A stretch of 64,000 nt of DNA from Aphanomyces cochlioides (lineage: Eukaryota; Oomycota; Saprolegniomycetes; Saprolegniales; Verrucalvaceae): contig JAHQRK010000004.1 of the NCBI GenBank assembly GCA_019828595.1, forward strand, positions 1,240,001 through 1,304,000, given 5' to 3'. Shown here in pieces: positions 31,771 through 44,061 of this stretch. The translations under genes and the position numbers were made by a program. Position 1 is the first letter of the stretch. Every line of letters begins with the position of its first letter. The notes beneath the pieces were generated by a model, which was not told the origin of the DNA, did no database searches, and saw nothing but the letters and a program-made list of their open reading frames with translations.

Positions 31771-34700
31771 TTAGAGTTGATCGTCCTCCAAATCGAGGGG
31801 ATCAATTTCGTCGGCGTTCATGGAGTGGTGAGCTTTGCTGCAGAGCTCGTCGATGTGGTAATTGTTGGTGATGCTTTTGAGCATCGAGATGGCCGACAAG
31901 ACGGGAGCCGGCAAAGTGAACTTCTCGAGATTGTCGCTGAAGTTTTCGATCAAAGCAAACAGCGACCAGTCCGTCAAGCAGTTGGTGTCAGGCAATCTTG
32001 TTGCTTCTTGGTTCAATAGAACAGTCAGTGCCTCCGAGTTTGTGTAGAGGTCTGGGGCCCGATTTGAGAGGAATAAGTCAATCGTAGCAAGTGCAAAGAG
32101 GATGCGCTTGATCTCTGGTATGTCCGTGGTCAATTCTTCCAAGATTTCTGACGGGTGAATCTTGTATTGAGCCATGAAGTTGACGTGATGTTTGTAGTTG
32201 TGAGGCTTGCCTTGAGCTTTTAACAAAGCCATCTTGCGCTCAATAGTCTTGGTTGCAACAAGTGACTGAAACAAACTGAGGTCTTCATCTTGTGCGTACA
32301 TAGCATGTGCAACGAGCTGAGGATCATCTCGCAAAATGCGTTGACATTCGGTGATACTGCCTTCGACTTTCTTGTCTCGAATGATCTTCTTCGCCAATTC
32401 GAGGTGGGCTGCAGCAGACTTGTTAAGTCGTTGTTTCTTCGCTTTGCCTTTGGTCTTTTTCGGGCGTGGCGCACTTGAATCGTCCAATACAATTCGAGGC
32501 ACTGCAAAGTCTTCAAACGAGAGTTCCACGTCGTCTTCTTCGAGGATATGAAAACGGTTGGATGTCGGCAGGGGATCCAAACGTGGGGACGAAGGCAAAG
32601 TACGTTTTGGAGCTGGTCCAGACCGGTAGCCCGTTACCAATTGAAGGTCCAGCGAGTTCTTGGGCTGCTCACTTGGTGGAGCAAGAGCGGGCGATTCGTT
32701 GGTAGACATTTCCACATCTTCTTGTTGTTTGTCTTGTCCATTGTTGTTAGGGGGATCGCTGTCACCAGACATATCGACATCAGAGCCATGAGAAGGAGCT
32801 GTTGGCTGTGGTTGTTCATCTTGACCATCTCCAGATGCCTCAGTTGAGTCGGCCTCGCCTTCCGCATTTGTTCCAGGGTCTTGGTCATGATCGTCTCCAT
32901 CAGGTTCAGGTTCTTTTTCTCCTGACGGAGGAGATTTTGCCGCTGCCTTGGCCGCTTTTGCCTTCGCTTTTTCAGCCTTGGCCTCTGCACGTCGTGAAAC
33001 AATCGACGGAGGCAATGTCTTGTTCAGAGCAGCGATCTTGTGCTGAAACACGACGACAAAAGGCTGACCCGACGGATCCGTAATGGTGATTTCGCGTAGT
33101 GCGTCGCCGGATTTTGGCACCAGCACTGCAGGAGGCGCAGACGACTTGAAAATGACTCTCAAATGCGGCGACTTGATGTTCTGACCAGCAGTAGGGTTGA
33201 ATGCTGCTATCACTGACTTGGTCAATGCAGCCATTTTCTTGACAATCGCCTTGGCCATCGAAGGGTGACTGACCTTGTTGAACGTAACGTAGTAGTTGTT
33301 GCCATAACGCGAGTACTTGGGAACCAGGAAGTCTTTGCCACCAAGTCGAAACGTTGTGCCTCCCATTTCCACGCACGTAGACAAGTTGTAACTTGAGATC
33401 ACAATGGTCTGTGGGTTCTTCTTGTGGATCAAAATGTTCGGAAATTTGGAGCCATATAACGAACCAGGATTTTCCTTGACAAATTGATCGCAGATGACTT
33501 TTTCGGACCAGTCCTTGTAGCCTTCGCCCAACTTGACTGTGAGCTCGTACACTTGGGACTGGGGGGTGAGCAAAATGTTTTCAATGAAGGCGTCCATGTC
33601 ACCAGAGTCTTTGTAGAATGCGTCCGCCATGGCCTCGCATCGCGCAATATCGTCATCGGCAATAGCATGAGCACCAGTGTTGCGATGTTTCGCGCCTTTG
33701 GGGGCATTGCCTTGCTTGGAATCTTTCTTGGACGAAGCTGAATCCTTGCCGGGAGTCTTTTGCGTCCATGGATTGGCCTTTTCAGCGTTTTGTTGCTCTT
33801 GATCGCCTTGTATTTTGTCTGCCGCGGTAGGAGGATCAACAGCGCCATTTCCTTGAGCAACGGATTTGTCGACAATGTCTTGATTTGACTGGTCATTGTC
33901 ATTGTTTGTCGATTGTTCCTCTTGAATAACTTCTCCAGGAGTATCACACGACTTCGCTTGGCCGTTAATGTCGCCTGACCCATCAACCTCCGAGTGAATT
34001 TGAGTATTTCCCTCGTCGGTTAAGGCCTCGGTTTCAGTAGAATCCTTCCCCTCAGCGTCTCCAGAGACCATATCCACGTCCTCTTGAGATTTTTCTTCTT
34101 CCTCTCCCGTTCTAGGAGGCTCAGCACAGGGGGCGACGCGGTTGGTGGCTGCTGGCTCAGTCCCATTGGTCACGAGAAAGGCCGGGGCCAGACCCCCAGT
34201 GACAGGGGTAGAAGGGGAATCCATGCCATCCCCGCAGCACGGTGACTGGGGTACACCATTGCTCCGGCGAGAACCCAAATCGGGATACCGCCCCCGCCCC
34301 TCCGAAGAGGCCCCTGGGGGGAAGTAGACAGAACCGCAGGGTGTGCCCATAGGGGGGGCCCTCGTAGCCTCTAGGGCTGGCATGGACCCCGTTTTCTCGC
34401 CGCCTTCACTGGGGATCGACTCCAATTGGAGTCCAGGGAAGCAGCCACCACAGGCACAAGGCCCCAGTGGTTCGCCCTCCTGAGTGAGGGCTTCGCTAGA
34501 CAAGTTAACGACAGTGGTCTGGGGGTCAACCACTGACCCACTGAGGTTGACCCCCCCTGGAACTCCGGCGAGTGGAGCACCAGGTGAAGCGCTGGGGGAG
34601 CGAGACGCAGATTGGTCTCCAGAGACGCTGTTGGGGTCGAACTCGACCTCCACTTCGGCCCTAGGGTTAGGTGTAGAGACATTACTCACACCACTTCCGC

Positions 34701-34809
34701 CATCCTGATTGGACGACGAAAGTGGGTGAGGTGATACAATACCTGGAATGATGGTGACTCCGTGAGTGTTGGTCTCACGGAGCTCGGAACAGCTGTTGGC
34801 GTTGGACAT
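31771..34809 (-). CDS. Intact LINE ORF1 (1,012 aa)
   Basis: One of two intact ORF1 genes in the window. Start ATG 34809-34807 in the context AAAATGTC, 61 nt from the element's first base; the frame is open further upstream but has no earlier ATG. Seen in order: a Ser/Pro/Gly-rich N-terminal region with a Cys cluster (GPCACGGCF, ~118-126), an acidic stretch, a Gln/Asn-rich stretch, a conserved globular-looking region (about 396-600, from ADAFYKDSG to PPSIVSRR), an Ala/Lys helix, an acidic linker, the basic patch KKTKGKAKKQRLNK (~784-797) and a helical C-terminus. By position it should be the RNA-binding LINE partner protein. I see no RRM signature or CCHC knuckle that I would trust. Ends UAA, in frame with ORF2. 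Confidence 0.92.
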   Translation of the reverse strand: MSNANSCSELRETNTHGVTIIPGIVSPHPLSSSNQDGGSGVSNVSTPNPRAEVEVEFDPNSVSGDQSASRSPSASPGAPLAGVPGGVNLSGSVVDPQTTVVNLSSEALTQEGEPLGPCACGGCFPGLQLESIPSEGGEKTGSMPALEATRAPPMGTPCGSVYFPPGASSEGRGRYPDLGSRRSNGVPQSPCCGDGMDSPSTPVTGGLAPAFLVTNGTEPAATNRVAPCAEPPRTGEEEEKSQEDVDMVSGDAEGKDSTETEALTDEGNTQIHSEVDGSGDINGQAKSCDTPGEVIQEEQSTNNDNDQSNQDIVDKSVAQGNGAVDPPTAADKIQGDQEQQNAEKANPWTQKTPGKDSASSKKDSKQGNAPKGAKHRNTGAHAIADDDIARCEAMADAFYKDSGDMDAFIENILLTPQSQVYELTVKLGEGYKDWSEKVICDQFVKENPGSLYGSKFPNILIHKKNPQTIVISSYNLSTCVEMGGTTFRLGGKDFLVPKYSRYGNNYYVTFNKVSHPSMAKAIVKKMAALTKSVIAAFNPTAGQNIKSPHLRVIFKSSAPPAVLVPKSGDALREITITDPSGQPFVVVFQHKIAALNKTLPPSIVSRRAEAKAEKAKAKAAKAAAKSPPSGEKEPEPDGDDHDQDPGTNAEGEADSTEASGDGQDEQPQPTAPSHGSDVDMSGDSDPPNNNGQDKQQEDVEMSTNESPALAPPSEQPKNSLDLQLVTGYRSGPAPKRTLPSSPRLDPLPTSNRFHILEEDDVELSFEDFAVPRIVLDDSSAPRPKKTKGKAKKQRLNKSAAAHLELAKKIIRDKKVEGSITECQRILRDDPQLVAHAMYAQDEDLSLFQSLVATKTIERKMALLKAQGKPHNYKHHVNFMAQYKIHPSEILEELTTDIPEIKRILFALATIDLFLSNRAPDLYTNSEALTVLLNQEATRLPDTNCLTDWSLFALIENFSDNLEKFTLPAPVLSAISMLKSITNNYHIDELCSKAHHSMNADEIDPLDLEDDQL

Positions 34810-34872
34810 TTTGAGCGCGGCGGCACTTGATAACTTCTTGACTTGAGGGGTACGAGGCAAATTCGGAAGTTC

Positions 34873-35694
34873 CCGGACTTCTTCGGCATGAATAGGATCT
34901 CCTTTTTGATCAAACGGAGGCCATGGACAGAGGAGGATGGGTTGATTTCTTCACCATGCATAAATTGAAGCATGGCCTTGTCGATCTTTTTGGCCAGGTC
35001 TTTGTCGGCAGGGACAAAAGCCAGTTGGTACCATAACACAGGCAGACATATGCTGTGCAGGATAGTGACTTTTCCGGCCATGGTTCGAGCCTTGTAGAGC
35101 CACAAAGACAAGCGAGCCACAAACTTCTCAAACACGTAATTGAAACGTGCCAATGGAGAAAGATTGGACGCAACCAAGATACCAAGAGCCTTCACGGGAC
35201 TGTCGGAAGTAACTTGTAGTGAGGCAAGGTTCCCATTCAACTGGCTGTAGGTCAGAATTTGGGTCTTGTCTACGTTGAGTCGGAAACCAGACTTGTCGCA
35301 AAAGGTTTGAACCAATGCAAGCTGCCGGTGGAGGCACGTCTCATTTGCCGCATAGAGTTGCGAGTCGTCGGCAAAGTAACTCCCAGTGTGGTAGCGATCC
35401 CCACACTTGATGCCATAGTTGGAGTGTTGCCGTAGGAGTTGGCACATCGGTTCCAAAGCGATCACAAACAGAAGTGGCGACAGTGGATCACCTTGCAACA
35501 CACCGCGTGAGATGTGAACTGGCTTGGACAAGAAGCCGTTCACCAAGATGCGAGACTTGCGGCCCGAGTACAGTACGCGAACCATGTCAACAAAGGTTTC
35601 GGGAAAGCCATAGTGACGGAGGACGCGGAGCAAGTACGCGTGGTCCACGCGATCAAAAGCTTTCTCAAAGTCAAGCAGTGCCACCATCGAGGAC
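34873..35694 (-). mobile_element. LINE copy O, left piece (ORF2 RT core)
   Basis: Minus-strand e5853 down to e5032, encoding ORF2 residues about 618-892: RT motif A, the GVLQGDPLSPLLF block, FADD and the thumb. It is cut on the left by N and on the right by fragment f2. The remainder of O past N's 3' end is off the window. Confidence 0.92.
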
Positions 35695-35941
35695 TACTCA
35701 AGAAGGGATACACCAAGGTATTCAATGTGCTCAAGCATCTATCTTCGGACCCCTGGTTACGTCAACACATCATTCCTGACAGCGTCGTTTCATGAGTGAG
35801 CTAACGGCTCACTCACTTCATCTCCTGTTCAATGACCACTTTGCCATATTCTGTTTTCCAAGTTCTATTTATACAGTACGAGGCAAATTAGTAAGTCATT
35901 AGGGCCTTTGCTCAAAAATAAGGTTAATACAACTCATTTAA
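35695..35941 (+). mobile_element. 247-bp antisense 3'-end fragment f2 in copy O
   Basis: The same insertion as at 2940-3186 and 41613-41859: same truncation point (e7136), same two extra bases, same 14-bp duplicate CCACCATCGAGGAC (35681-35694 and 35942-35955) and the same TAACG loop variant. In O's own orientation it is antisense, located a few codons before RT motif A. Confidence 0.93.
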
Positions 35942-36567
35942 CCACCATCGAGGACGGACTGTGTCGTTTGATGTGGTGCAGCATGTCATCCAGTCGTGCA
36001 ATATTGGTTTGGATATTGCTTCGACGGATAAAGCCTTGCTGGTCCGGGTGGATGATGTGTCGAATGTGGCGCTGGAGTCGATAAGCCAGAATACTCGTCA
36101 GGATTTTCACATCCGTGTTGAGTAGGCTAATGGGCCGATAGTTCTTGGCTTGTGACTTGGGGCCTTTCTTGTGCAGCAACACCAGCGTACTGACAAGTTG
36201 CATGGGAGTCAAGCGAGGGTGAGAATGGAGCTGGTGTGTGAATAGCAGCTCCAATACCAACGACCACTTGTGAGGTGCAAGTTTGAGGACTTCGAATGGC
36301 AGAGCGTTGGGACCTGGCGCTGAGTTCGAACTGCTGTGTCGAATAGCATGATAGAACTCGTTGGCGCGCAAGGGAGCCGACAGCTCTTTCTGGGCTTGCT
36401 CTGGCAGTTGCTTGTGTCGAGTCAATGGGGTCAGAAATGACGACACTTCGTCTCCAGATCGCTGCACCTCGGGAGCTGCAAACAAGTCCTTGTAGTAGTC
36501 GACCAGGACGTCAGACATGCCTTGTTGATTGGAGACAACATTTCCATTGACATCCACCAACTCTTTG
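35942..36567 (-). mobile_element. LINE copy O, middle piece (ORF2 linker and RT start)
   Basis: Minus-strand e5045 down to e4420, ORF2 residues about 414-622, including SNSAPGPNALPFEVLK and NYRPISLLNTDVKIL. It carries the Arg variant (HHIKRHSP) that marks the f-carrying lineage. Its right edge is the 5' end of Q with duplicate CCACCAACTCTTTG (36554-36567, partner 44208-44221). Confidence 0.92.
36554..36567. repeat. Target-site duplication of Q (partner 44208-44221)
   Basis: CCACCAACTCTTTG on both sides of the complete copy Q; a following A is shared with Q's first base, so the duplication is 14 or 15 bp. CC-initial like the others. Confidence 0.93.
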
Positions 36568-36588
36568 ACTTCCGAATTTGCCTCGTAC
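36568..36588. repeat. 5' member of subterminal inverted repeat, copy Q (partner 44142-44162)
   Basis: The first 21 nt of the element are complementary to the 3' UTR at e7315-e7335, with 19 of 21 matches and a perfect 14-bp core AATTTGCCTCGTAC. The same pair in R10 is 56343-56363 with 63655-63675. The 3' member ends 45 nt before the 3' terminus. Confidence 0.88.
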
Positions 36589-36628
36589 CCCTCAAGTCAA
36601 GAAGTTATCAAGTGCCGCCGCGCTCAAA

Positions 36629-39600
36629 ATGTCCAACGCCAACAGCTGTTCCGAGCTCCGTGAGACCAACACTCACGGAGTCACCATCATTCCAGGTATT
36701 GTATCACCTCACCCACTTTCGTCGTCCAATCAGGATGGCGGAAGTGGTGTGAGTAATGTCTCTACACCTAACCCTAGGGCCGAAGTGGAGGTCGAGTTCG
36801 ACCCCAACAGCGTCTCTGGAGACCAATCTGCGTCTCGCTCCCCCAGCGCTTCACCTGGTGCTCCACTCGCCGGAGTTCCAGGGGGGGGTCAACCTCAGTG
36901 GGTCAGTGGTTGACCCCCAGACCACTGTCGTTAACTTGTCTAGCGAAGCCCTCACTCAGGAGGGCGAACCACTGGGGCCTTGTGCCTGTGGTGGCTGCTT
37001 CCCTGGACTCCAATTGGAGTCGATCCCCAGTGAAGGCGGCGAGAAAACGGGGTCCATGCCAGCCCTAGAGGCTACGAGGGCCCCCCCTATGGGCACACCC
37101 TGCGGTTCTGTCTACTTCCCCCCAGGGGCCTCTTCGGAGGGGCGGGGGCGGTATCCCGATTTGGGTTCTCGCCGGAGCAATGGTGTACCCCAGTCACCGT
37201 GCTGCGGGGATGGCATGGATTCCCCTTCTACCCCTGTCACTGGGGGTCTGGCCCCGGCCTTTCTCGTGACCAATGGGACTGAGCCAGCAGCCACCAACCG
37301 CGTCGCCCCCTGTGCTGAGCCTCCTAGAACGGGAGAGGAAGAAGAACAATCTCAAGAGGACGTGGATATGGTCTCTGGAGACGCCGAGGGGAAGGATTCT
37401 ACTGAAACCGAGGCCTTAACCGACGAGGGAAATACTCAAATTCACTCGGAGGTTGATGGGTCAGGCGACATTAACGGCCAAGCGAAGTCGTGTGATACTC
37501 CTGGAGAAGTTATTCAAGAGGAACAATCGACAAACAATGACAATGACCAGTCAAATCAAGACATTGTCGACAAATCCGTTGCTCAAGGAAATGGCGCTGT
37601 TGATCCTCCTACCGCGGCAGACAAAATACAAGGCGATCAAGAGCAACAAAACGCTGAAAAGGCCAATCCATGGACGCAAAAGACTCCCGGCAAGGATTCA
37701 GCTTCGTCCAAGAAAGATTCCAAGCAAGGCAATGCCCCCAAAGGCGCGAAACATCGCAACACTGGTGCTCATGCTATTGCCGATGACGATATTGCGCGAT
37801 GCGAGGCCATGGCGGACGCATTCTACAAAGACTCTGGTGACATGGACGCCTTCATTGAAAACATTTTGCTCACCCCCAGTCCCAAGTGTACGAGCTCACA
37901 GTCAAGTTGGGCGAAGGCTACAAGGACTGGTCCGAAAAAGTCATCTGCGATCAATTTGTCAAGGAAAATCCTGGTTCGTTATGGGGCTCCAAATTTCCGA
38001 ACATTTTGATCCACAAGAAGAACCCACAGACCATTGTGATCTCAAGTTACAACTTGTCTACGTGCGTGGAAATGGGAGGCACAACGTTTCGACTTGGTGG
38101 CAAAGATTTCCTGGTTCCCAAGTACTCGCGTTATGGCAACAACTACTATGTTACGTTCAACAAGGTCAGTCACCCTTCGATGGCCAAGGCAATTGTCAAG
38201 AAAATGGCTGCATTGACCAAGTCAGTGATAGCAGCATTCAACCCTACTGCTGGTCAGAACATCAAGTCGCCGCATTTGAGAGTCATTTTCAAGTCGTCTG
38301 CGCCTCCTGCAGTGTTGGTGCCAAAATCCGGCGACGCACTACGCGAAATCACCATTACGGATCCGTCGGGTCAGCCTTTTGTCGTCGTGTTTCAGCACAA
38401 GATCGCTGCTCTGAACAAGACATTGCCTCCGTCGATTGTTTCACGACGTGCAGAGGCCAAGGCTGAAAAAGCGAAGGCAAAAGCGGCCAAGGCAGCGGCA
38501 AAATCTCCTCCGTCAGGAGAAAAAGAACCTGAACCTGATGGAGACGATCATGATCAAGACCCTGGAACAAATGCGGAAGGCGAGGCCGACTCAACTGAGG
38601 CATCTGGAGATGGTCAAGATGAACAACCACAGCCAACAGCTCCTTCTCATGGCTCTGATGTCGATATGTCTGGTGACAGCGATCCCCCTAACAACAATGG
38701 ACAAGACAAACAACAAGAAGATGTGGAAATGTCTACCAACGAATCGCCCGCTCTTGCTCCACCAAGTGAGCAGCCCAAGAACTCGCTGGACCTTCAATTG
38801 GTAACGGGCTACCGGTCTGGACCAGCTCCAAAACGTACTTTGCCTTCGTCCCCACGTTTGGATCCCCTGCCGACATCCAACCGTTTTCATATCCTCGAAG
38901 AAGACGACGTGGAACTCTCGTTTGAAGACTTTGCAGTGCCTCGAATTGTATTGGAAGATTCAAGTGCGCCACGCCCGAAAAAGACCAAAGGCAAAGCGAA
39001 GAAACAACGACTTAACAAGTCTGCTGCAGCCCACCTCGAATTGGCGAAGAAGATCATTCGAGACAAGAAAGTCGAAGGCAGTATCACCGAATGTCAACGC
39101 ATTTTGCGAGATGATCCTCAGCTCGTTGCACATGCTATGTACGCACAAGATGAAGACCTCAGTTTGTTTCAGTCACTTGTTGCAACCAAGACTATTGAGC
39201 GCAAGATGGCTTTGTTAAAAGCTCAAGGCAAGCCTCACAACTACAAACATCACGTCAACTTCATGGCTCAATACAAGATTCACCCGTCAGAAATCTTGGA
39301 AGAATTGACCACGGACATACCAGAGATCAAGCGCATCCTCTTTGCACTTGCTACGATTGACTTATTCCTCTCAAATCGGGCCCCAGACCTCTACACAAAC
39401 TCGGAGGCACTGACTGTTCTATTGAACCAAGAAGCAACAAGATTGCCTGACACCAACTGCTTGACGGACTGGTCGCTGTTTGCTTTGATCGAAAACTTCA
39501 GCGACAATCTCGAGAAGTTCACTTTGCCGGCTCCCGTCTTGTCGGCCATCTCGATGCTCAAAAGCATCACCAACAATTACCACATCGACGAGCTCTGCAG

Positions 39601-39667
39601 CAAAGCTCACCACTCCATGAACGCCGACGAAATTGATCCCCTCGATTTGGAGGACGATCAACTCTAA
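36629..39667 (+). pseudogene. ORF1 of Q, two homopolymer frameshifts
   Basis: Start ATG 36629. A G7 run is G8 at 36890 region (just after GAGTTCCA), giving a stop at 36911-36913. A C6 run is C5 near 37873 (CTCACCCCCAG), which restores the frame. Between the two the sequence is open in the +1 frame, and from 37886 on the native frame runs to the UAA at 39665-39667. All domains are otherwise present. The paired compensating shifts leave only an ~94-residue N-terminal product in the native start frame. Confidence 0.88.
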
Positions 39668-39745
39668 GGCTTCTATCCCCTGCTTCAATCCATTTCAACC
39701 TCCCCTCTGACCCCTCCATTCTACTCATTTTCATCTGTACTCGTG

Positions 39746-42700
39746 ATGAGTGACAACAACTTCTCCGATGTCCCAACTGAACTCGTGGACTGGGACCCAC
39801 AAATCATCTCCCTCAACACCAATGGCTTCTCCAACAGTCATCGGTACATCCTCGACAAACTATCAAGTGTTCACGACGTTTCCTTTATCCAAGAAACCCG
39901 TTTCCGCACGCCAAGTCTCCACGACCGTGTTGCGTTCCATTGGCAACGCATCACAAACCACGAAGGCTCTTTGTTCTTTGAAGAGCCTATTTACCCTGAA
40001 GTATCCACGTCGCCAGCCACTGGAGGTCTGGCTACGTTGATACATCCTCACTCTCCTTTGAAGAACGCCACTCAAATCCCTCATGACAACCCAGTGCTTC
40101 GTGGTCGTTATCTACAAGTGCGATGTACTCTGGGTCCACTGACAGTCGTTCTCCACAATATCTATGCGCCGGCAGCCTTCCAAGAACGAGCAAGTTACTT
40201 CGAAGAATTGCCACGCGACTTTCCTCCACATGCGCTCCACATTGTTGGAGGCGATTTCAACTGCACTCTCAACAAAGATTTGGATTCGTTGAGACCCAGT
40301 ACCTCCACCATGGCCGGCACCCTTCAACTGGAACAATGGTTGCACAGTTTGTCTCTGGTGGATCTGTTTCGCCGTCAAAACCCCGTGGCAAGAACCTTCA
40401 CAAGTCCCACACTCACCAACCGACTTGACTACATCTTTTGTTCGTCCACCTTGGCGGGTCTTCGTCATTGGAAGGCGACGCACATGCCACACGTTCCACA
40501 GGCTGACCACGTGGCTTGTCGTATCATCACAAAGCGTCAAACATTGCGCCATGGCTCTGGATCATGGAAAGCTCCAACTTGGCTACTTCGTCTACCACGA
40601 GCGGCCGAGATTGTTCATGGATGTCTGGATCGATTTTTGGACAAGTCTCCAACATTCCACAATATCTCCAAGGCCTACGACATGCTGGTCAATGATATCC
40701 GCTCCCAACTCAAAGAATTCCATTCTCAACGATTGGAGAAACAACGTCTGCCGTTGAAGAAGTTAGCTGTGGAGATCGCTTCGCTTTTGCAAGTCCCCAA
40801 CATGCGTCAAGATGCAGTGCTGGTGGATCGAGTGCGAGACCTTCAAAAGCAAATTCACGAGCTGCAAGATCGAGACAAGCAGTTTCGTCAAGACCAGGCG
40901 TTCCAACTTCACTTGTACAAAGCAGAGCGCTCGTCCAAGTTCCACTTCATGTCTCCTGTCCCTACCCCCTTGAAGAAGACAGTCTTCAAAGAGTTGGTGG
41001 ATGTCAATGGAAATGTTGTCTCCAATCAACAAGGCATGTCTGACGTCCTGGTCGACTACTACAAGGACTTGTTTGCAGCTCCCGAGGTGCAGCGATCTGG
41101 AGACGAAGTGTCGTCATTTCTGACCCCATTGACTCGACACAAGCAACTGCCAGAGCAAGCCCAGAAAGAGCTGTCGGCTCCCTTGCGCGCCAACGAGTTC
41201 TATCATGCTATTCGACACAGCAGTTCGAACTCAGCGCCAGGTCCCAACGCTCTGCCATTCGAAGTCCTCAAACTTGCACCTCACAAGTGGTCGTTGGTAT
41301 TGGAGCTGCTATTCACACACCAGCTCCATTCTCACCCTCGCTTGACTCCCATGCAACTTGTCAGTACGCTGGTGTTGCTGCACAAGAAAGGCCCCAAGTC
41401 ACAAGCCAAGAACTATCGGCCCATTAGCCTACTCAACACGGATGTGAAAATCCTGACGAGTATTCTGGCTTATCGACTCCAGCGCCACATTCGACACATC
41501 ATCCACCCGGACCAGCAAGGCTTTATCCGTCGAAGCAATATCCAAACCAATATTGCACGACTGGATGACATGCTGCACCACATCAAACGACACAGTCCGT
41601 CCTCGATGGTGGTTAAATGAGTTGTATTAACCTTATTTTTGAGCAAAGGCCCTAATGACTTACTAATTTGCCTCGTACTGTATAAATAGAACTTGGAAAA
41701 CAGAATATGGCAAAGTGGTCATTGAACAGGAGATGAAGTGAGTGAGCCGTTAGCTCACTCATGAAACGACGCTGTCAGGAATGATGTGTTGACGTAACCA
41801 GGGGTCCGAAGATAGATGCTTGAGCACATTGAATACCTTGGTGTATCCCTTCTTGAGTAGTCCTCGATGGTGGCACTGCTTGACTTTGAGAAAGCTTTTG
41901 ATCGCGTGGACCACGCGTACTTGCTCCGCGTCCTCCGTCACTATGGCTTTCCCGAAACCTTTGTTGACATGGTTCGCGTACTGTACTCGGGCCGCAAGTC
42001 TCGCATCTTGGTGAACGGCTTCTTGTCCAAGCCAGTTCACATCTCACGCGGTGTGTTGCAAGGTGATCCACTGTCGCCACTTCTGTTTGTGATCGCTTTG
42101 GAACCGATGTGCCAACTCCTACGGCAACACTCCAACTATGGCATCAAGTGTGGGGATCGCTACCACACTGGGAGTTACTTTGCCGACGACTCGCAACTCT
42201 ATGCGGCAAATGAGACGTGCCTCCACCGGCAGCTTGCATTGGTTCAAACCTTTTGCGACAAGTCTGGTTTCCGACTCAACGTAGACAAGACCCAAATTCT
42301 GACCTACAGCCAGTTGAATGGGAACCTTGCCTCACTACAAGTTACTTCCGACAGTCCCGTGAAGGCTCTTGGTATCTTGGTTGCGCCCAATCTTTCTCCA
42401 TTGGCACGTTTCAATTACGTGTTTGAGAAGTTTGTGGCTCGCTTGTCTTTGTGGCTCTACAAGGCTCGAACCATGGCCGGAAAAGTCACTATCCTGCACA
42501 GCATATGTCTGCCTGTGTTATGGTACCAACTGGCTTTTGTCCCTGCCGACAAAGACCTGGCCAAAAAGATCGACAAGGCCATGCTTCAATTTATGCATGG
42601 TGAAGAAATCAACCCATCCTCCTCTGTCCATGGCCTCCGTTTGATCAAAAAGGAGATCATATTCATGCCGAAGAAGTCCGGTGGCTTAGGCCTGCACCAT

Positions 42701-44061
42701 GCACTTGCTTTATGGCAACAACACAACCGCTCTGTCATGATCAGATGCATTCAAGCCATCACCACCCCACCCCGCAAGTCTGCCATGTCCGCCTGGATTA
42801 CGCCGGGCTATACTCTCCTCGAGAAGGCTTTTCATCCATGGGGTTCCCCCGAGATCTCCTCTTGGCAAATGGCTCTTCTGCATTCATCAGACAACTGTAC
42901 AAGAATCCCAATATCACTCCAATGTGGAAAGCCTTATTGAGTAGCTGGTTTGAATCTCGCTGGACTCCGTACGGCTGTCCAAATCACATCTCATCTTTGG
43001 ATGTTCCCCTTTGGCACAACTCGTATCTGCCTGGACTCGAAGACCTATACGATCAGTGCTCTACATCGACGCAAGACCAAGCCAATGTATTGGCGTCGCT
43101 TCACATCACGAAGTTGTCGCATTTGTTGACTCCGTGTCAGCGAGTTTGGCCAGCTTCGATCTTGTTCGACAAAATCAACCGTGCCTGCCGCCAAGCCAAT
43201 TTTGTCCCTCCAACGAAACAATGGATCTCAATCTTGGTGACCAAGTTATCACGATTGTTTGAGATTGTTTCTGAAGAGGATGCTCCCGTGTTCCACTTGC
43301 CGACGCCAAGCTCTGAATGGATGGAATGGCACTGGATGATACACCCTGACTCGAGTCCGATCTTGTTGGCGCTTGCGACTTCGAAATCGGCTAAGATCAG
43401 AGCTTCTCCAGCTGTCAGCTCGTCCATCCTTCCTACCAAGCATCTCAACCTGCCATCGAACTTTTACGAAGACCCCAAGCGCCTTACCCAACTTGCCGCC
43501 TTCCTCCAACCCGACCACATTCTCCCTCGATATGGAGAGTTCATTTTCAAGACCCTTCTCCGCGCCAACGCCATGCAATATCTGTTTCAGTACCAAGACC
43601 CCAAGCCGACGTGTGTCTTCTGTCGTGTCAATGAGACGTACGAGCATTTCCTGTTCTCTTGTGGATATGGTCAATCTGTTTGGTATTCCTTCAAGACAAT
43701 CCAGCGACTGCTCGAGTGTTCCTTTCCGTCCACGTGTCTGGAAATGTTCTACGAGACGCCCAAGCCGTCCGATGGATACTACATCCGTGGCTATCTGAAG
43801 ATCTGGCCGATTGTCCGAGCCTGCGTGTATTATCAAATATGGCTCCAACGTGCCGATCGCACCTTTCGACCCGACCTCACAGCGAAGAGTCCGATGGAAG
43901 TTGCCATTCATGCTGCCTCTTTGATCAAGCTACATCTACAACAGCTCCTGGTTGATCTCCCTCTCAAGAAGGGATACACCAAGGTATTCAATGTGCTCAA
44001 GCATCTATCTTCGGACCACTGGTTACGTCAACACATCATTCCTGACAGCGTCGTTTCATGA
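39746..44061 (+). pseudogene. ORF2 of Q, split by antisense fragment and frameshifted
   Basis: Start ATG 39746, 78 nt after the ORF1 stop and in its frame. The endonuclease and RT fingers are intact to residue ~622 (41612). The antisense fragment at 41613-41859 then adds a stop at 41618-41620. Reading resumes at motif A (41874 on) and is broken again at 42846-42850 (C5 for C6). The zinc-motif region runs to the TGA at 44059-44061. Residue changes include Leu for Met at EQWLHSL, Ile for Leu at KKEIIFM and His at SSDHWLRQH. Confidence 0.9.
41613..41859 (-). mobile_element. 247-bp antisense 3'-end fragment f3 in copy Q
   Basis: Third instance of the same insertion (duplicates at 41599-41612 and 41860-41873). 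It is complementary to Q's own 3' end, 43963-44207, with one difference that I can see (CCACTGG at 44016 region against CCCCTGG). A Q transcript could fold into a stem of about 245 bp with a loop of about 2.1 kb. Confidence 0.93.

Larger units (their letters stand above)
31155..34870 (-). mobile_element. LINE copy N, right piece with intact 5' end
   Basis: Minus-strand e3716 down to e1, an exact length match. It carries the leader, an intact ORF1 and the start of ORF2. Its 5' end at 34870 joins O's ORF2 through two extra bases (TC at 34871-34872). The target in N's orientation is CCGAAGAAGTCCGG, CC-initial and 14 nt. Confidence 0.93.
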